NCBI RefSeq assembly: GCF_049195245.1
Contig: NZ_JBMIRR010000020.1
Location: 105,552-169,551, forward strand
Reading direction: 5' to 3'
DNA: 64,000 nt
Origin: Arenimonas sp049195245
GTDB taxonomy: Bacteria > Pseudomonadota > Gammaproteobacteria > Xanthomonadales > Xanthomonadaceae
Shown: positions 8,734 through 17,192 of the stretch, in pieces
Layout of the letters: each line of letters starts with the position of its first letter
Position numbering within the stretch: the stretch's first letter is position 1
Made by a program: the position numbers and the translations under genes
Notes under the pieces: model-generated
What the model saw: the letters and a program-made list of their open reading frames with translations, nothing else
Databases searched by the model: none
What the model was told of the DNA's origin: nothing

Positions 8734-9426
8734 TCAGGGAAGGCCGGTCTGCACCGCTTCCCACAGCAGGGCCGCGTAGGCCAGCAGCACGTAGGCGTTG
8801 AAGCCGCAGAACAGCGCGGCCTGCAGCAGCAGCCAGCTGCGTGCCCAGCGCGGCATCGCGGGGTCGGCGCCCGGGGCAAGCTGCACCCGCGTGCCCGCGA
8901 TGTAGTCGTGCAGCGCACGTTTGCCGGGCGTCCATGCCGCCATCGCGTGCCCCAGGTTGAAGCTCAGCCACGAGCCCACGCCGGCGACGAAGCGCAGCAC
9001 GATCCGCCCGCGCCCGCAGGCCTGGCCGCCCAGGTCGGTGACCCACAGTCCGGCGGCCCGTTTGCCCGGGCTGGCCTGGGCGCGCGAGGCTTCGGTGGGA
9101 ATGAACCACAGCGCCGCCACCGCGAACAGCACGACGGCGCCGAAGCCCAGCAGCCGCGCCAGGGCCTCCGCTAGCGAGGTGATGCCCTCGCGCAGGGCCG
9201 GGTCGGACAAGGCCCGGGTTACGGCGGCGAAAAGATCGCCGGCTTCGGCCAGGGTGGCCTCAAGGCGTTCCAGCAGCCGCATCTGCAGCGCCTCGAAGCG
9301 CGTGGTCAGGTCCGGCCAGTCGCGAAGCCCGCGCCACGCCAGCAGCGGCGAGGCCAGCAGCACCACCGCGGCGGCATCGAGGCTGTAGGCGGCGTAACGG
9401 CGCCAGAAGCCGGCCGGCGCTTGCAT
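8734..9426 (-). CDS. RDD-family membrane protein
   Basis: A 230-residue protein with the RDD signature near its start (RRYAAYSLDAAAV) and about four membrane helices. RDD proteins are small, poorly defined membrane proteins, some linked to ion transport. It begins 4 bp after tatC on the same strand, so it is probably the last gene of a tatABC-rdd operon. A perfect 10-bp palindrome (GTCCGCGGAC, 8724-8733) lies directly beyond its stop codon, in the 85-bp gap that faces the membrane-protein gene. Confidence 0.8.
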   Translation of the reverse strand: MQAPAGFWRRYAAYSLDAAAVVLLASPLLAWRGLRDWPDLTTRFEALQMRLLERLEATLAEAGDLFAAVTRALSDPALREGITSLAEALARLLGFGAVVLFAVAALWFIPTEASRAQASPGKRAAGLWVTDLGGQACGRGRIVLRFVAGVGSWLSFNLGHAMAAWTPGKRALHDYIAGTRVQLAPGADPAMPRWARSWLLLQAALFCGFNAYVLLAYAALLWEAVQTGLP

Positions 9427-9430
9427 GGGC

Positions 9431-10171
9431 TCAGGCGTCCGCGGCCTTGGGCCGCAGGATGGCGCCGGCGATGATGCCGATCTCGTAGAGCAGGCACATC
9501 GGAATCGCCAGCATCAGCTGCGAGACCACGTCGGGCGGCGTGATGATGGCGGCCAGGATGAACACGCCGACCACCACGTAGCCGCGCGCCTCGCGCAGCT
9601 GCGCCGGCGTCACCACACCCAGTAGCACCAGCACCACCACCGCCACCGGCAGCTCGAAGCTCAGGCCGAAGGCCAGGAAGATCACCAGCACGAAATCGAG
9701 GTAGCGGCTGATGTCGGTCATCATCGCCACGCCCTCGGGCGTGACCGCGGTGAGGAAGCCGAACACGGTGGGCAGCACCAGGAAGTACGCGAACGCGCAG
9801 CCGATGTAGAACAGCGCCACCGCCGCCACCAGCAGCGGACGCGCCAGCCGTTTTTCGTTCTGGTACAGGCCCGGCGCCACGAAGGCCCAGGCCTGGTACA
9901 GCAGCACGGGCATCGCCACCATCAGCGCCACGAAGAACGACAGCTTGACCGGGGTGAAGAAGGGCGAGGCCACGTCGATGGCCACCAGCTGGCCGCCTGC
10001 GGGCAGCTTGGCCAGCAGCGGCGCCGCCAGTTCGGCGTAGATGCGGTTGCCGAAGGGCAGCAGCGCGATGAACACCGCCAGCACCGCCAGCACGCCCTTG
10101 AGCAGGCGCGCGCGCAGCTCCAGCAGGTGGCCCATCAGCGATTCTTCGGGCTGGCCGGCGCGACCGGTCAC
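9431..10171 (-). CDS. tatC: Sec-independent protein translocase subunit TatC
   Basis: A 246-residue, six-helix membrane protein. The cytoplasmic N-terminus EESLMGHLLELRARLLK holds the conserved glutamate/HLxELR segment that contacts twin-arginine signal peptides, and FxxPxL-like and PTVFGFL segments follow. TatC with TatB forms the receptor for folded proteins. The ATG overlaps the tatB stop by 4 bp (ATGA), so translation is coupled. Confidence 0.97.
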   Translation of the reverse strand: MTGRAGQPEESLMGHLLELRARLLKGVLAVLAVFIALLPFGNRIYAELAAPLLAKLPAGGQLVAIDVASPFFTPVKLSFFVALMVAMPVLLYQAWAFVAPGLYQNEKRLARPLLVAAVALFYIGCAFAYFLVLPTVFGFLTAVTPEGVAMMTDISRYLDFVLVIFLAFGLSFELPVAVVVLVLLGVVTPAQLREARGYVVVGVFILAAIITPPDVVSQLMLAIPMCLLYEIGIIAGAILRPKAADA

Positions 10172-10716
10172 GGCGGCGGCGGATCGCGCCGCGCGGGGAA
10201 GGCGATCGGCATCTGGGTGGCGGTGTCGGGCGCGTCCGCGGGCGGGTCGGTGTAGAACTCCGGTTCGGGTCCGGACGAAGGCGAGGCCTCGTTCTGCGTC
10301 GTGTCCCCTGCGTGCGGTGCGACGACCCCGTCGGACGGCACGGCGGACGGGTCGGGCACTGGCACCGCAGACTGCGGCGGGATGTCGAGCACCGCGGTGG
10401 CGGCATCGCCATCGGCGCGGGCCAGGGCCTCGGCCTCGCGGGTGGCCGCGGAGACGTCGCGGCCGACCTCGCCCAGGTCGCGGCCGACACCGTCCAGGTC
10501 ACGGCGCAGGTCCTGCACCGGGTCCGAGAGGCTGCGCTTCATTTCATCGGCCGCCATCTCGCGCTCGAACTCGGACTTCACCGAGTACCACTGCGCGCGC
10601 GCCTTGCGCACCCACAGGCCGGCGAAGCGCGCCGCCTTGGGCAGGCGCTCGGGACCGAGCACGAGCAGGGCGACGACCGCGATGACGAGCAGTTCGCTGA
10701 AACCGATGTCGAACAT
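10168..10716 (-). CDS. tatB: Sec-independent protein translocase subunit TatB
   Basis: A 182-residue protein with one N-terminal membrane helix (MFDIGFSELLVIAVVALLVLG), then the conserved LGPERLP hinge and a charged amphipathic helix (KARAQWYSVKSEFEREM). The remaining hundred residues are a low-complexity acidic, Ala- and Pro-rich tail that is typical in length and variability for TatB. It works with TatC in signal-peptide recognition. It sits 30 bp after tatA and overlaps tatC. Confidence 0.96.
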   Translation of the reverse strand: MFDIGFSELLVIAVVALLVLGPERLPKAARFAGLWVRKARAQWYSVKSEFEREMAADEMKRSLSDPVQDLRRDLDGVGRDLGEVGRDVSAATREAEALARADGDAATAVLDIPPQSAVPVPDPSAVPSDGVVAPHAGDTTQNEASPSSGPEPEFYTDPPADAPDTATQMPIAFPARRDPPPP

Positions 10717-10746
10717 GGGGCGTGCCGCTCCCGGCCGGGGCCGGGA

Positions 10747-10977
10747 TCAGGAATCCTTGCGCTGGCTGTCCTGGCGCGAGGCTTCATCCTGCGGCGGCGC
10801 CTCGCGGCGCTCGCTGCCCAGCTGGGCCGGCGGCTCGTCCTTGCCCTTGAGGCCTTCCTTGAAGCCCTGGATGCCTTCGCCCAGGTCCTTGCCCACGCCC
10901 TTGAGCTTCTTGGTGCCGAACACCAGCACCACCACGACCAGGACGATGAGCCAGTGCCAGATGCTGAAGCTGCCCAT
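10747..10977 (-). CDS. tatA: Sec-independent protein translocase subunit TatA
   Basis: A 76-residue protein with a short N-terminal membrane helix (MGSFSIWHWLIVLVVVVLVFG) followed by TKKLKGVGKDLGEGIQGFK, the amphipathic helix of TatA, and a charged tail. TatA oligomers form the translocation site for folded proteins. It is first in the tatABC-rdd cluster. The 66 bp upstream must hold the promoter, but no clear -35/-10 pair was picked out. Confidence 0.96.
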   Translation of the reverse strand: MGSFSIWHWLIVLVVVVLVFGTKKLKGVGKDLGEGIQGFKEGLKGKDEPPAQLGSERREAPPQDEASRQDSQRKDS

Positions 10978-11043
10978 GTGCGTATTCCCGCGTTGATCCG
11001 AGGACCCAAGGATAGCGCAGGCGGCGCCTGGCCGCCCCGGCCA

Positions 11044-11733
11044 TCAGTCCTGGGAGACGGTGTTTTCTTCCAGGCGGTCGCGGAACTCGACCAGGGGCGC
11101 GGCGGGGGCATTGGCGCGGCCCTCGAAGATGGCGCGCGGGGTGGTGTTGTTGCCGTAGGCGCGCTGGTTCGCCCTGTGGTCGATGCTCATCACGGCGCCA
11201 TCCAGGGCCACGCCGGCGAACAGGCCGCGGGCGCGCGAATAGCTGTAGATCTCGGCCTTGAGCTGCTCGTCGGTGCTGGCCTGGGCGCTGCGGCCGACCG
11301 GGCCGGCGGCCACGCTGGCGTCGGCGCCGAGGGTGAACTTGCCGTTGACGATGTTGTCCACGCCGCGCGGGCTGCGGAAGACCAGAATCACGTCGGCCGA
11401 CTGCACGCCGGCCTGGAAGCCGAGGCTGCCGCCGGTGAGGGTGACGAAGCTGGGGTTGGACCAGGTGCCGTCGCTGCCGCGCACCGCGATCAGGCCCTTG
11501 CCGCGGCGGCCACCGATGACCAGGCCGACCTTGACCACGTCCGGGATGACGGCGATGGCGTGGGCCTCGTCGAACATCTTGGCCGGCACCGAGGTCTCGG
11601 GGATGCGCATGATCTCGGCCAGCACGCGGGTGGCGTCGGTGGCCTTGTTCTCTTCCTTGACGCCGGCATGGGCGGGCAGGGCGAGGGACAGGATCAGGGC
11701 GGCGGCGGCTAGCGGGGCCAGCAAACGAGTCAT
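11044..11733 (-). CDS. Exported SYLF/YSC84-domain lipid-binding protein
   Basis: A 229-residue protein. The start at 11733 is chosen because MTRLLAPLAAAALILSLALPAHA is a clear signal peptide with an AHA cleavage site; the open frame continues upstream but would overlap hemH. The mature part carries the SYLF pattern (ATRVLAEIMRIPE, AIAVIPDVVKVGLVIGGRRGKG, SRARGLFAGVALDG), as in eukaryotic lipid-binding YSC84 proteins. Bacterial members are periplasmic and of unknown role. It is divergent from hemH. Confidence 0.88.
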   Translation of the reverse strand: MTRLLAPLAAAALILSLALPAHAGVKEENKATDATRVLAEIMRIPETSVPAKMFDEAHAIAVIPDVVKVGLVIGGRRGKGLIAVRGSDGTWSNPSFVTLTGGSLGFQAGVQSADVILVFRSPRGVDNIVNGKFTLGADASVAAGPVGRSAQASTDEQLKAEIYSYSRARGLFAGVALDGAVMSIDHRANQRAYGNNTTPRAIFEGRANAPAAPLVEFRDRLEENTVSQD

Positions 11734-11848
11734 GGGGGTCTCCGGGTGGCGCAACGGGTCGAGTATGGCGGCCGGCCATGAACCGGGCGTGAGCCGGACC
11801 TTCATTCCGGCGATGATAGTTTGTGCGCAGCCGACAAGGACAGTTCCC

Positions 11849-12856
11849 ATGACGCCGTATCGTGACGCCCCGGCCAGCGCCGGCCCGGGCTGCACCGCCC
11901 TGCTGATGGTCAACCTGGGCACGCCCGAAGCGGCCACGCCCGGCGCGGTGCGCCGCTACCTGGCCGAATTCCTGCACGACCATCGCGTGGTCGAACTCAC
12001 GCGCTGGCTGTGGTGCCCGATCCTGCACTTCGTGATCCTGCCGCTGCGCTCGGGCAAGGTCGCGCGCAACTACGCCACGGTGTGGATGCCGGAAGGCTCG
12101 CCGCTGATGGTGCATACGCGCCGGCTGGTGCAGAAGCTGCAGCACAGCCTGCCCGACGTGTGCGTGCGCATGGCCATGCGCTACGGCCAGCCCTCGGTGG
12201 CCTCGGTGCTGCGCGCGCTGGAGGCCGAGGGCATGACCCGGCTGCTGGTGATGCCGCTGTATCCGCAGTATTCGGCCAGCACCAGTGCGGCGGTGCTGGA
12301 TGCGGTGACGCGCGAGATCGGCGGCTGGCGGCGCGTGCCCGAGCTGCGCTTCATCGCCGACTACCACGACGACGCCGGCTGGCTGGACGCGCAGGAAGCG
12401 CGCATCCGCGCGCACTGGGACCTGCATGGCCGCGCCGACAAGCTGCTGTTTTCCTTCCACGGCCTGCCGCAGCGCTTCGAGCGCGCCGGCGATCCCTACC
12501 CGCGCCAGTGCGAGGCCGGCACCCGCGCGCTGGTGGCGCGGCTGGGCCTGGCCGAGGGCGAGTGGCTGATGACCTACCAGTCGCGCTTCGGCCGCGAGGC
12601 CTGGCTGGAGCCGGCCACCGACAAGACGCTGGAAGCGCTGGGCCGGGACGGCCTGCGCAGCGTGGACGTGGTCTGCCCCGGCTTCGCGGTGGACTGCCTG
12701 GAGACGCTGGAGGAAATCGCGGTGCAGAACGCCGAACTGTTCCGCCATGCCGGCGGCGGCGAGCTGCGCTACATCAGTGCGCTCAACGACGAACCCGGGC
12801 ACGTGGCGGCGCTGGCGGGCCTGGCGCAGCGGCACCTGCAGGGCTGGCCGCACTGA
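11849..12856 (+). CDS. hemH: Ferrochelatase
   Basis: A 335-residue protein that inserts Fe(II) into protoporphyrin IX, the last step of heme synthesis. The start MTPYRDAPAS is chosen because it follows AAGGACAG and aligns just ahead of the conserved LLMVNLGTPEA. The catalytic His204 lies in FSFHGLP, and the second conserved acidic segment is CLETLEEI near the C-terminus. The frame is open for 590 bp upstream, but that part is antisense to the SYLF gene. The stop TGATG overlaps the start of the next gene by one base. Confidence 0.96.
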   Translation: MTPYRDAPASAGPGCTALLMVNLGTPEAATPGAVRRYLAEFLHDHRVVELTRWLWCPILHFVILPLRSGKVARNYATVWMPEGSPLMVHTRRLVQKLQHSLPDVCVRMAMRYGQPSVASVLRALEAEGMTRLLVMPLYPQYSASTSAAVLDAVTREIGGWRRVPELRFIADYHDDAGWLDAQEARIRAHWDLHGRADKLLFSFHGLPQRFERAGDPYPRQCEAGTRALVARLGLAEGEWLMTYQSRFGREAWLEPATDKTLEALGRDGLRSVDVVCPGFAVDCLETLEEIAVQNAELFRHAGGGELRYISALNDEPGHVAALAGLAQRHLQGWPH

Positions 12857-13713
12857 TGCCGCAGGGCGCGCAGGACATGCGGCTTGAGACCGCCCGCGGC
12901 GAGCTGTGCGCGCTGCGCGGCGGCACGCCCGGCGGTCCGCGGCTGCTGTGCCTGCACGGCTGGCTGGACAACGCCGCCAGCTTCCTGCCGCTGGCGCCGC
13001 ACCTGGCCGGCTTCGACTGGGTGGCGCTGGACCTGCCGGGGCACGGGGCCTCGTCGCACCGGGCGCCGGGCTATGACTACGCCTTCGTGGACTGGGTGCA
13101 CGACGTGCTCGACGCGATGGACGCACTGGGCTGGGCGCAGTGCGACCTGCTGGGGCATTCGATGGGCGGTGCGATCGCCAGTGCGGTGGCGGCGGCGGCG
13201 CCGGAGCGCGTGCGGCGGCTGGCGCTGGTCGAGGCCCTGGGCCCGATCGCCGCCGAGCCCGAGGCTGCCGGCACGCGGCTGCGCGAGGCGGTGGCGGCGC
13301 GGCGTGCGCTGGCGCCGCGGCCGGTGCGCGTGATTCCGGACATCGAGGCCGCGGTGGCCGCGCGCCTGTCCGCCAGCCGGATGACGCCCGGGGCGGCGCG
13401 CCTGATCGTCGAGCGCAACCTGCGCGCGGTGGAAGACGGCTACGCCTGGCGCAGCGACCCGCGCCTGACCCTGCCCTCGCACCTGCGCCTGACCGAGGCC
13501 ACGGTGCAGTCGCTGCTGCGGGCGATCCAGGCGCCGGTGCTGGTGGTGGCGGCCGATCCGTCGCCGCCCTATTTCACCCCCGACACGCGGACGGCGCGGC
13601 TGGCCTGCCTGGCGCAGGGCGAGGTGCACGTGTTCGCCGGGGGCCATCACCTGCACATGGAGCAGGCCGACCAGGTGGCCGGCGTGCTGCTGGCGTTCCT
13701 CTCGCGGCCGTGA
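12856..13713 (+). CDS. Alpha/beta hydrolase
   Basis: A 285-residue alpha/beta-fold hydrolase. The oxyanion segment is CLHGWLDNA, the nucleophile elbow is GHSMGG with Ser102, and the catalytic His is in the C-terminal GGHHLHMEQ, a pattern seen in MEST-like and serine-hydrolase-like esterases. The substrate is unknown. It is coupled to hemH by a one-base overlap (TGATG). An alternative Met eight codons in (MRLETARG) is possible. The stop codon forms one arm of a hairpin shared with the convergent lipoprotein gene. Confidence 0.85.
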   Translation: MPQGAQDMRLETARGELCALRGGTPGGPRLLCLHGWLDNAASFLPLAPHLAGFDWVALDLPGHGASSHRAPGYDYAFVDWVHDVLDAMDALGWAQCDLLGHSMGGAIASAVAAAAPERVRRLALVEALGPIAAEPEAAGTRLREAVAARRALAPRPVRVIPDIEAAVAARLSASRMTPGAARLIVERNLRAVEDGYAWRSDPRLTLPSHLRLTEATVQSLLRAIQAPVLVVAADPSPPYFTPDTRTARLACLAQGEVHVFAGGHHLHMEQADQVAGVLLAFLSRP

Positions 13714-13725
13714 GCCGTCGGCGGC

Positions 13726-14238
13726 TCAGGGCGCCTGCAGGCTGAGCGAGATCACGGTGTGGCCTTCGATGTCGCTGCGCAGGTTCACCAGCACGCCGCG
13801 CTTGTCCTTCTCGAAGCCCAGCATCGAGCCTTCCTCGCCCTGCATCGACACGGTTTCCTTCCAGCCCTGGCCGGCCAGGCCGGACTGGTAGCGTTCGAAC
13901 AGCGCCGGCAGCGGTTCGCGGCTGCGCAGCACCACCGAGCGGGCCGGGCCCATCGTCATCACCGACACCACCGAGTAGTCGGACGGCAGCACCACGTCCT
14001 TGGGGAAATCGGACGGCAGCGGCACGTTTTCGCCGGTGGTGTGCTGGTAGCGGCCCTGCTCGCCGTCGATGGTGACCGTGTCCTGGCCGTCTTCGCTGCG
14101 GATGTCGACCTTCTGGCCGGTGCGGGCCTCGAGCGCCTGCTCGGCCAGGGCCTGGGCGGCGGAGTCCTCGGCCTTGCCGCAGGCGCAGAGCAGGCCGGCG
14201 GCGAAAGCGGCGACGAGCGCGGTGCGGACGGGGTGCAT
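13726..14238 (-). CDS. Predicted lipoprotein, unknown function
   Basis: A 170-residue protein with a lipoprotein signal (MHPVRTALVAAFAAGLLCACGK), Cys20 being the likely lipidated residue. The mature part is acidic, with no domain I recognise; it contains LPSDFPKDVVLPSDYSVVS and a beta-rich tail ending TVISLSLQAP. The start at 14238 is chosen for its signal peptide; the frame is open further upstream. It lies 38 bp after the YgjP-like gene on the same strand. Confidence 0.75.
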   Translation of the reverse strand: MHPVRTALVAAFAAGLLCACGKAEDSAAQALAEQALEARTGQKVDIRSEDGQDTVTIDGEQGRYQHTTGENVPLPSDFPKDVVLPSDYSVVSVMTMGPARSVVLRSREPLPALFERYQSGLAGQGWKETVSMQGEEGSMLGFEKDKRGVLVNLRSDIEGHTVISLSLQAP

Positions 14239-14276
14239 GGCAGGCTCCGGTGGCGCGGGCCTGGTTGGCGGGCCCT

Positions 14277-15041
14277 TCAGCCGATAAAACGGGCAAGGCG
14301 GGCCTTCAAGGACAGGCCTTCGCCGCGCAGGTAGTCGCGCTCCTCGCGCCAGCCCGGCCAGCGGGCCTCCACCTCGCGCCAGAAGCGACGGGAATGGTCG
14401 GCATGGATCAGGTGGCAGAGCTCGTGCACCAGCACGTATTCGAAGGCGGACGGGCGGCCCAGCACCAGGGACAGGTCCAGCGACACGGCGTCGCTGGGGC
14501 TGAGCGAACCCCACAGCGAGGACAGCGGCCGGAACCGGACGTTGCGGGGCGCGCGCGGCAGGCCGGGCAGGTAGCGCGGCAGCCAGCGGCCCAGGTCCTG
14601 GCGGGCCTGCTGGGTGTAGAAATCGCGCAGGGCCGCGTGCAGCTGGGCATCGCCGGCGCGGTCGGGCAGCTGCAGCACCACGCCTTCGTCGGTGAGTGCG
14701 GCGCGGGCGTAGCGGCCTTCGCGCCACAGCAGGGGCAGGTCCTGGCCGCGCAGGGGCAACAGGTGCTCGCCGCCGCGGGTGAGGGGCGCGCGCGTTTGCG
14801 TGCCCTCGCGGGCGAGCTGGGCGGACAGCCAGTCGCGGTGTTCGTGCAGGAAGGCCTCGGCCGCGCGGACCGATACGCTGCGCGGCAGGGTCAGCCGCGC
14901 GCCTTTTTCCGACACGATCAGCCGCAGCCGCCGGGCGCGCGCATCACGCACCCAGCGCACGTCCACGTCGCGCCCGTCGGCGAGGGCCAGCGGCCGGATC
15001 TCCGCCACCGGTGCCGCCTTTTTCAGCAAGCCCAGCAACAT
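14277..15041 (-). CDS. YgjP-like zinc metallopeptidase (DUF45/M48-type)
   Basis: A 254-residue protein with the zinc motif HELCH at residues 206-210 and the downstream HSRRFW (His216), the pattern of YgjP-like DUF45 peptidases, which are often annotated as M48-family metallopeptidases. The N-terminal half is a beta-rich domain with RRLRLIVSEKGARLTLP. No signal peptide, so it is probably cytoplasmic. Substrates are unknown. It is encoded 64 bp downstream of rdgC, with palindrome copy 3 in the gap. Confidence 0.88.
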   Translation of the reverse strand: MLLGLLKKAAPVAEIRPLALADGRDVDVRWVRDARARRLRLIVSEKGARLTLPRSVSVRAAEAFLHEHRDWLSAQLAREGTQTRAPLTRGGEHLLPLRGQDLPLLWREGRYARAALTDEGVVLQLPDRAGDAQLHAALRDFYTQQARQDLGRWLPRYLPGLPRAPRNVRFRPLSSLWGSLSPSDAVSLDLSLVLGRPSAFEYVLVHELCHLIHADHSRRFWREVEARWPGWREERDYLRGEGLSLKARLARFIG

Positions 15042-15083
15042 CCCGCCACCTCCCTCCGCACCAGGTCCATTCTCACCGGCCGG

Positions 15084-15108
15084 TGAAAATATACCTGGTA
15101 TGTTTTCA
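15084..15108. repeat. 25-bp AT-rich palindrome, copy 3
   Basis: The same palindrome as at 3746-3770 and 3798-3822, with one change in the left arm (GAAAATATACC), so the hairpin would contain one G-U pair or mismatch. Its last three bases are the complement of the rdgC stop codon. It lies between rdgC and the co-directional YgjP-like gene. Confidence 0.8.
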
Positions 15109-16020
15109 CTGGGGGTCGGCGGGGCTGAACTTTAGGGCGGTTTCTAGGACGGCGAAGAGGCGCTTGAGCTCACCGGCCATCAGGGCGTAGCGGGCGTCGA
15201 GCTCGGCCATCACGCCGTCGCGCTCGGTGTGCTCGAGCTGGTCGACCGCGCCGTCGAGGAACTTGAGCTTGCGCACCACCAGGTCCTCGCCCAGGACGAA
15301 GCTGACGTGGTCGTCCAGCACCAGGGCCAGCTTGCTGACCTGCTTGCCCGATTCCAGGTGCTTCCTGATCTCGTCGCACAGCAGCTCCTGGCGCTGGCAC
15401 TTCACCACCGCGCCGCCGTCGATCGGATCCTTGAGCTCGCATTCGTCGCCCAGCACCAGGCCGCCCGGCAGCGGTTCGCCCGCGATCCAGCCGGTGAGCA
15501 CCGCGCGCGCCGACACCTCGGCGTTGAGCGGCAAGGCCGGGAAGCTGCCCAGCGCGTGGCGCAGTTCGGACACCAGGTTTTCAGCGGTCTTGCGCGAGCT
15601 GGCGTCCACCGCGATGAAGCCGTGCTGCAGGTCCAGGGTGGCGTGGGTGCGCACCGGCCGCACGAAGGCGCGCGGCAGCAGCTCCATCACCAGGTCTTCC
15701 TTCAGGCGCTTGCGGGCGCGGCCGCCCAGCTTGCGGCCTTCCTTCTCCTCCATCGCGGCGATGCGCTTGCCCAGTTCGTCGTTGACCACCGACGAGGGCA
15801 GCAGGCGGTCTTCGCCGCCCAGCGTGAGCCAGATGGCGTCGTTGATGCGATGGCTCATCGTCGCCTCGTCGCGGCCGAAGGGCGAGACGAAGCCGCGCGA
15901 CATCAGTTCGGACGGACCGACCGGCTTGAGCCGGCACTCCTCGAGGCGGGCGTCGAGGTCGTCGAGTTTCTTGGCAAGGGCTACGGGGAAGCGGAAAAAC
16001 GTCAGGTTGCGAAAGAACAT
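15106..16020 (-). CDS. rdgC: Recombination-associated protein RdgC
   Basis: A 304-residue protein, the family's usual length. It starts MFFRNLTFFRFP and contains the conserved GFVSPFG segment and a C-terminal LKFLDGAVDQLE. RdgC forms a ring on double-stranded DNA and modulates RecA. The start at 16020 overlaps the last base of the ttcA stop (TGATG), which supports an operon ttcA-rdgC. The longer open frame upstream is antisense-free shadow of ttcA and was not used. Confidence 0.95.
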   Translation of the reverse strand: MFFRNLTFFRFPVALAKKLDDLDARLEECRLKPVGPSELMSRGFVSPFGRDEATMSHRINDAIWLTLGGEDRLLPSSVVNDELGKRIAAMEEKEGRKLGGRARKRLKEDLVMELLPRAFVRPVRTHATLDLQHGFIAVDASSRKTAENLVSELRHALGSFPALPLNAEVSARAVLTGWIAGEPLPGGLVLGDECELKDPIDGGAVVKCQRQELLCDEIRKHLESGKQVSKLALVLDDHVSFVLGEDLVVRKLKFLDGAVDQLEHTERDGVMAELDARYALMAGELKRLFAVLETALKFSPADPQ

Positions 16021-16892
16021 CAAGTTTCCAGTACGGGGCCCAGCCAGTCGTGGGCGTTGGGGGGAGGCGCGTCGTGGCGACGGCCGAGGTTGTGGAAGTC
16101 GAACAGCGAGGTGTCGGCCAGCTGCGCCGGCGACACCGTGCCCAGCGCGCGGGCGATGGTTTCGATGCGGCCGGGGCTTTCCTTCTCCCAGGCCGCCATC
16201 ATGCGCGCCACCTGCTTGCGCTGCAGGTTTTCCTGCGAGCCGCAGAGCGTGCACGGAATGATCGGGAACTGCTTCCAGTCCGCGTAGCGCTGGATATCGG
16301 CCTCGCGCACGTAGGCCAGCGGCCGGATCACCACGTGGGCGCCGTCGTCGCTGAGCAGCTTGGGCGCCATCGCCGCCAGCTTGGCGTGGAAGAACAGGTT
16401 GAGGAAGAAGGTGGCCACCAGGTCGTCGCAGTGATGGCCCAGCGCGATCTTGGTGAAGCCGTGGTCCCGGGCGTGCTGGTAAAGCGCGCCGCGTCGCAGC
16501 CGAGAGCACAGCGAGCACATCGTCTTGCCCTCGGGCACCACCCGCTTCACCACCGAGTAGGTGTCCTGCTCGAGGATGGTGTGGGCCACGCCCAGCGAGG
16601 CCAGGTAGTCGGGCAGCACGTGTTCGGGAAAGCCCGGCTGCTTCTGGTCCAGGTTCACCGCCACCAGCTCGAACTGCACCGGCGCCTTGCGCTGCAGCTG
16701 CAGCAGCAGGTCGAGCATCGTGTAGCTGTCCTTGCCGCCCGACAGGCAGACCATCACCTTGTCGCCCTGCTCGATCATGCCGAAGTCGCCGATCGCCTGG
16801 CCCACCTGCCGGCGCAGGCGCTTGGCAAGCTTGTGCTGCTCGCGCTCCTGCGTGGCCTTGCGGGGGACGGGGTCTTGCAGCAGCAGGGTCAT
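16020..16892 (-). CDS. ttcA: tRNA 2-thiocytidine(32) synthetase TtcA
   Basis: A 290-residue PP-loop ATPase that thiolates cytidine 32 of certain tRNAs using an iron-sulfur cluster. The PP-loop SGGKDS is at residues 51-56. The cluster-binding CxxC pairs are Cys126/Cys129 (MCSLC) and Cys214/Cys217 (PCTLC). The usual GHHRDD is GHHCDD here. It is the first gene of a ttcA-rdgC unit and is divergent from the small DUF465 gene. Confidence 0.95.
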   Translation of the reverse strand: MTLLLQDPVPRKATQEREQHKLAKRLRRQVGQAIGDFGMIEQGDKVMVCLSGGKDSYTMLDLLLQLQRKAPVQFELVAVNLDQKQPGFPEHVLPDYLASLGVAHTILEQDTYSVVKRVVPEGKTMCSLCSRLRRGALYQHARDHGFTKIALGHHCDDLVATFFLNLFFHAKLAAMAPKLLSDDGAHVVIRPLAYVREADIQRYADWKQFPIIPCTLCGSQENLQRKQVARMMAAWEKESPGRIETIARALGTVSPAQLADTSLFDFHNLGRRHDAPPPNAHDWLGPVLET

Positions 16893-16985
16893 GGCAGGGC
16901 GGGAACCGGGGTGGACGGTCCGCCATTTTACCCCTGTCGCCGCCCCGGCCGGGGCGCTAAGCTCAAGCCGTCAGGGGAGGACGTG

Positions 16986-17192
16986 ATGGCCGAGGAAGAT
17001 CCCGCCAAGATCACCGCGCAGCTGCTCGAGCTCAAGGTCGAGCACCGCGACCTGGACGAGGCCATCGCCCGGCTGGCCGAATCCATCCAGGCCGACGAGC
17101 TGTCCATCAAGCGCCTGAAGAAGCGCAAGCTCAAGATCAAGGACATGATTTCCTCGCTGGAAAGCCGCCTCATCCCCGACCTCGATGCCTGA
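16986..17192 (+). CDS. YdcH-type small coiled-coil protein (DUF465)
   Basis: A 68-residue protein made almost wholly of a charged coiled coil: LELKVEHRDLDEAIARL followed by LSIKRLKKRKLKIKD, the pattern of the YdcH/DUF465 family, whose function is unknown. A strong ribosome site (GGGGAGG) precedes the ATG. It overlaps the start of the next MFS gene by 8 bp. Confidence 0.9.
   Translation: MAEEDPAKITAQLLELKVEHRDLDEAIARLAESIQADELSIKRLKKRKLKIKDMISSLESRLIPDLDA

Noticed and set aside
11258..11848. Upstream extension of hemH
   Set aside because: Antisense to the SYLF gene; hemH has a good ribosome site before 11849.
16021..16926. Upstream extension of rdgC that would give 606 residues
   Set aside because: It is the same strand as ttcA in another frame; the conserved RdgC start is at 16020.
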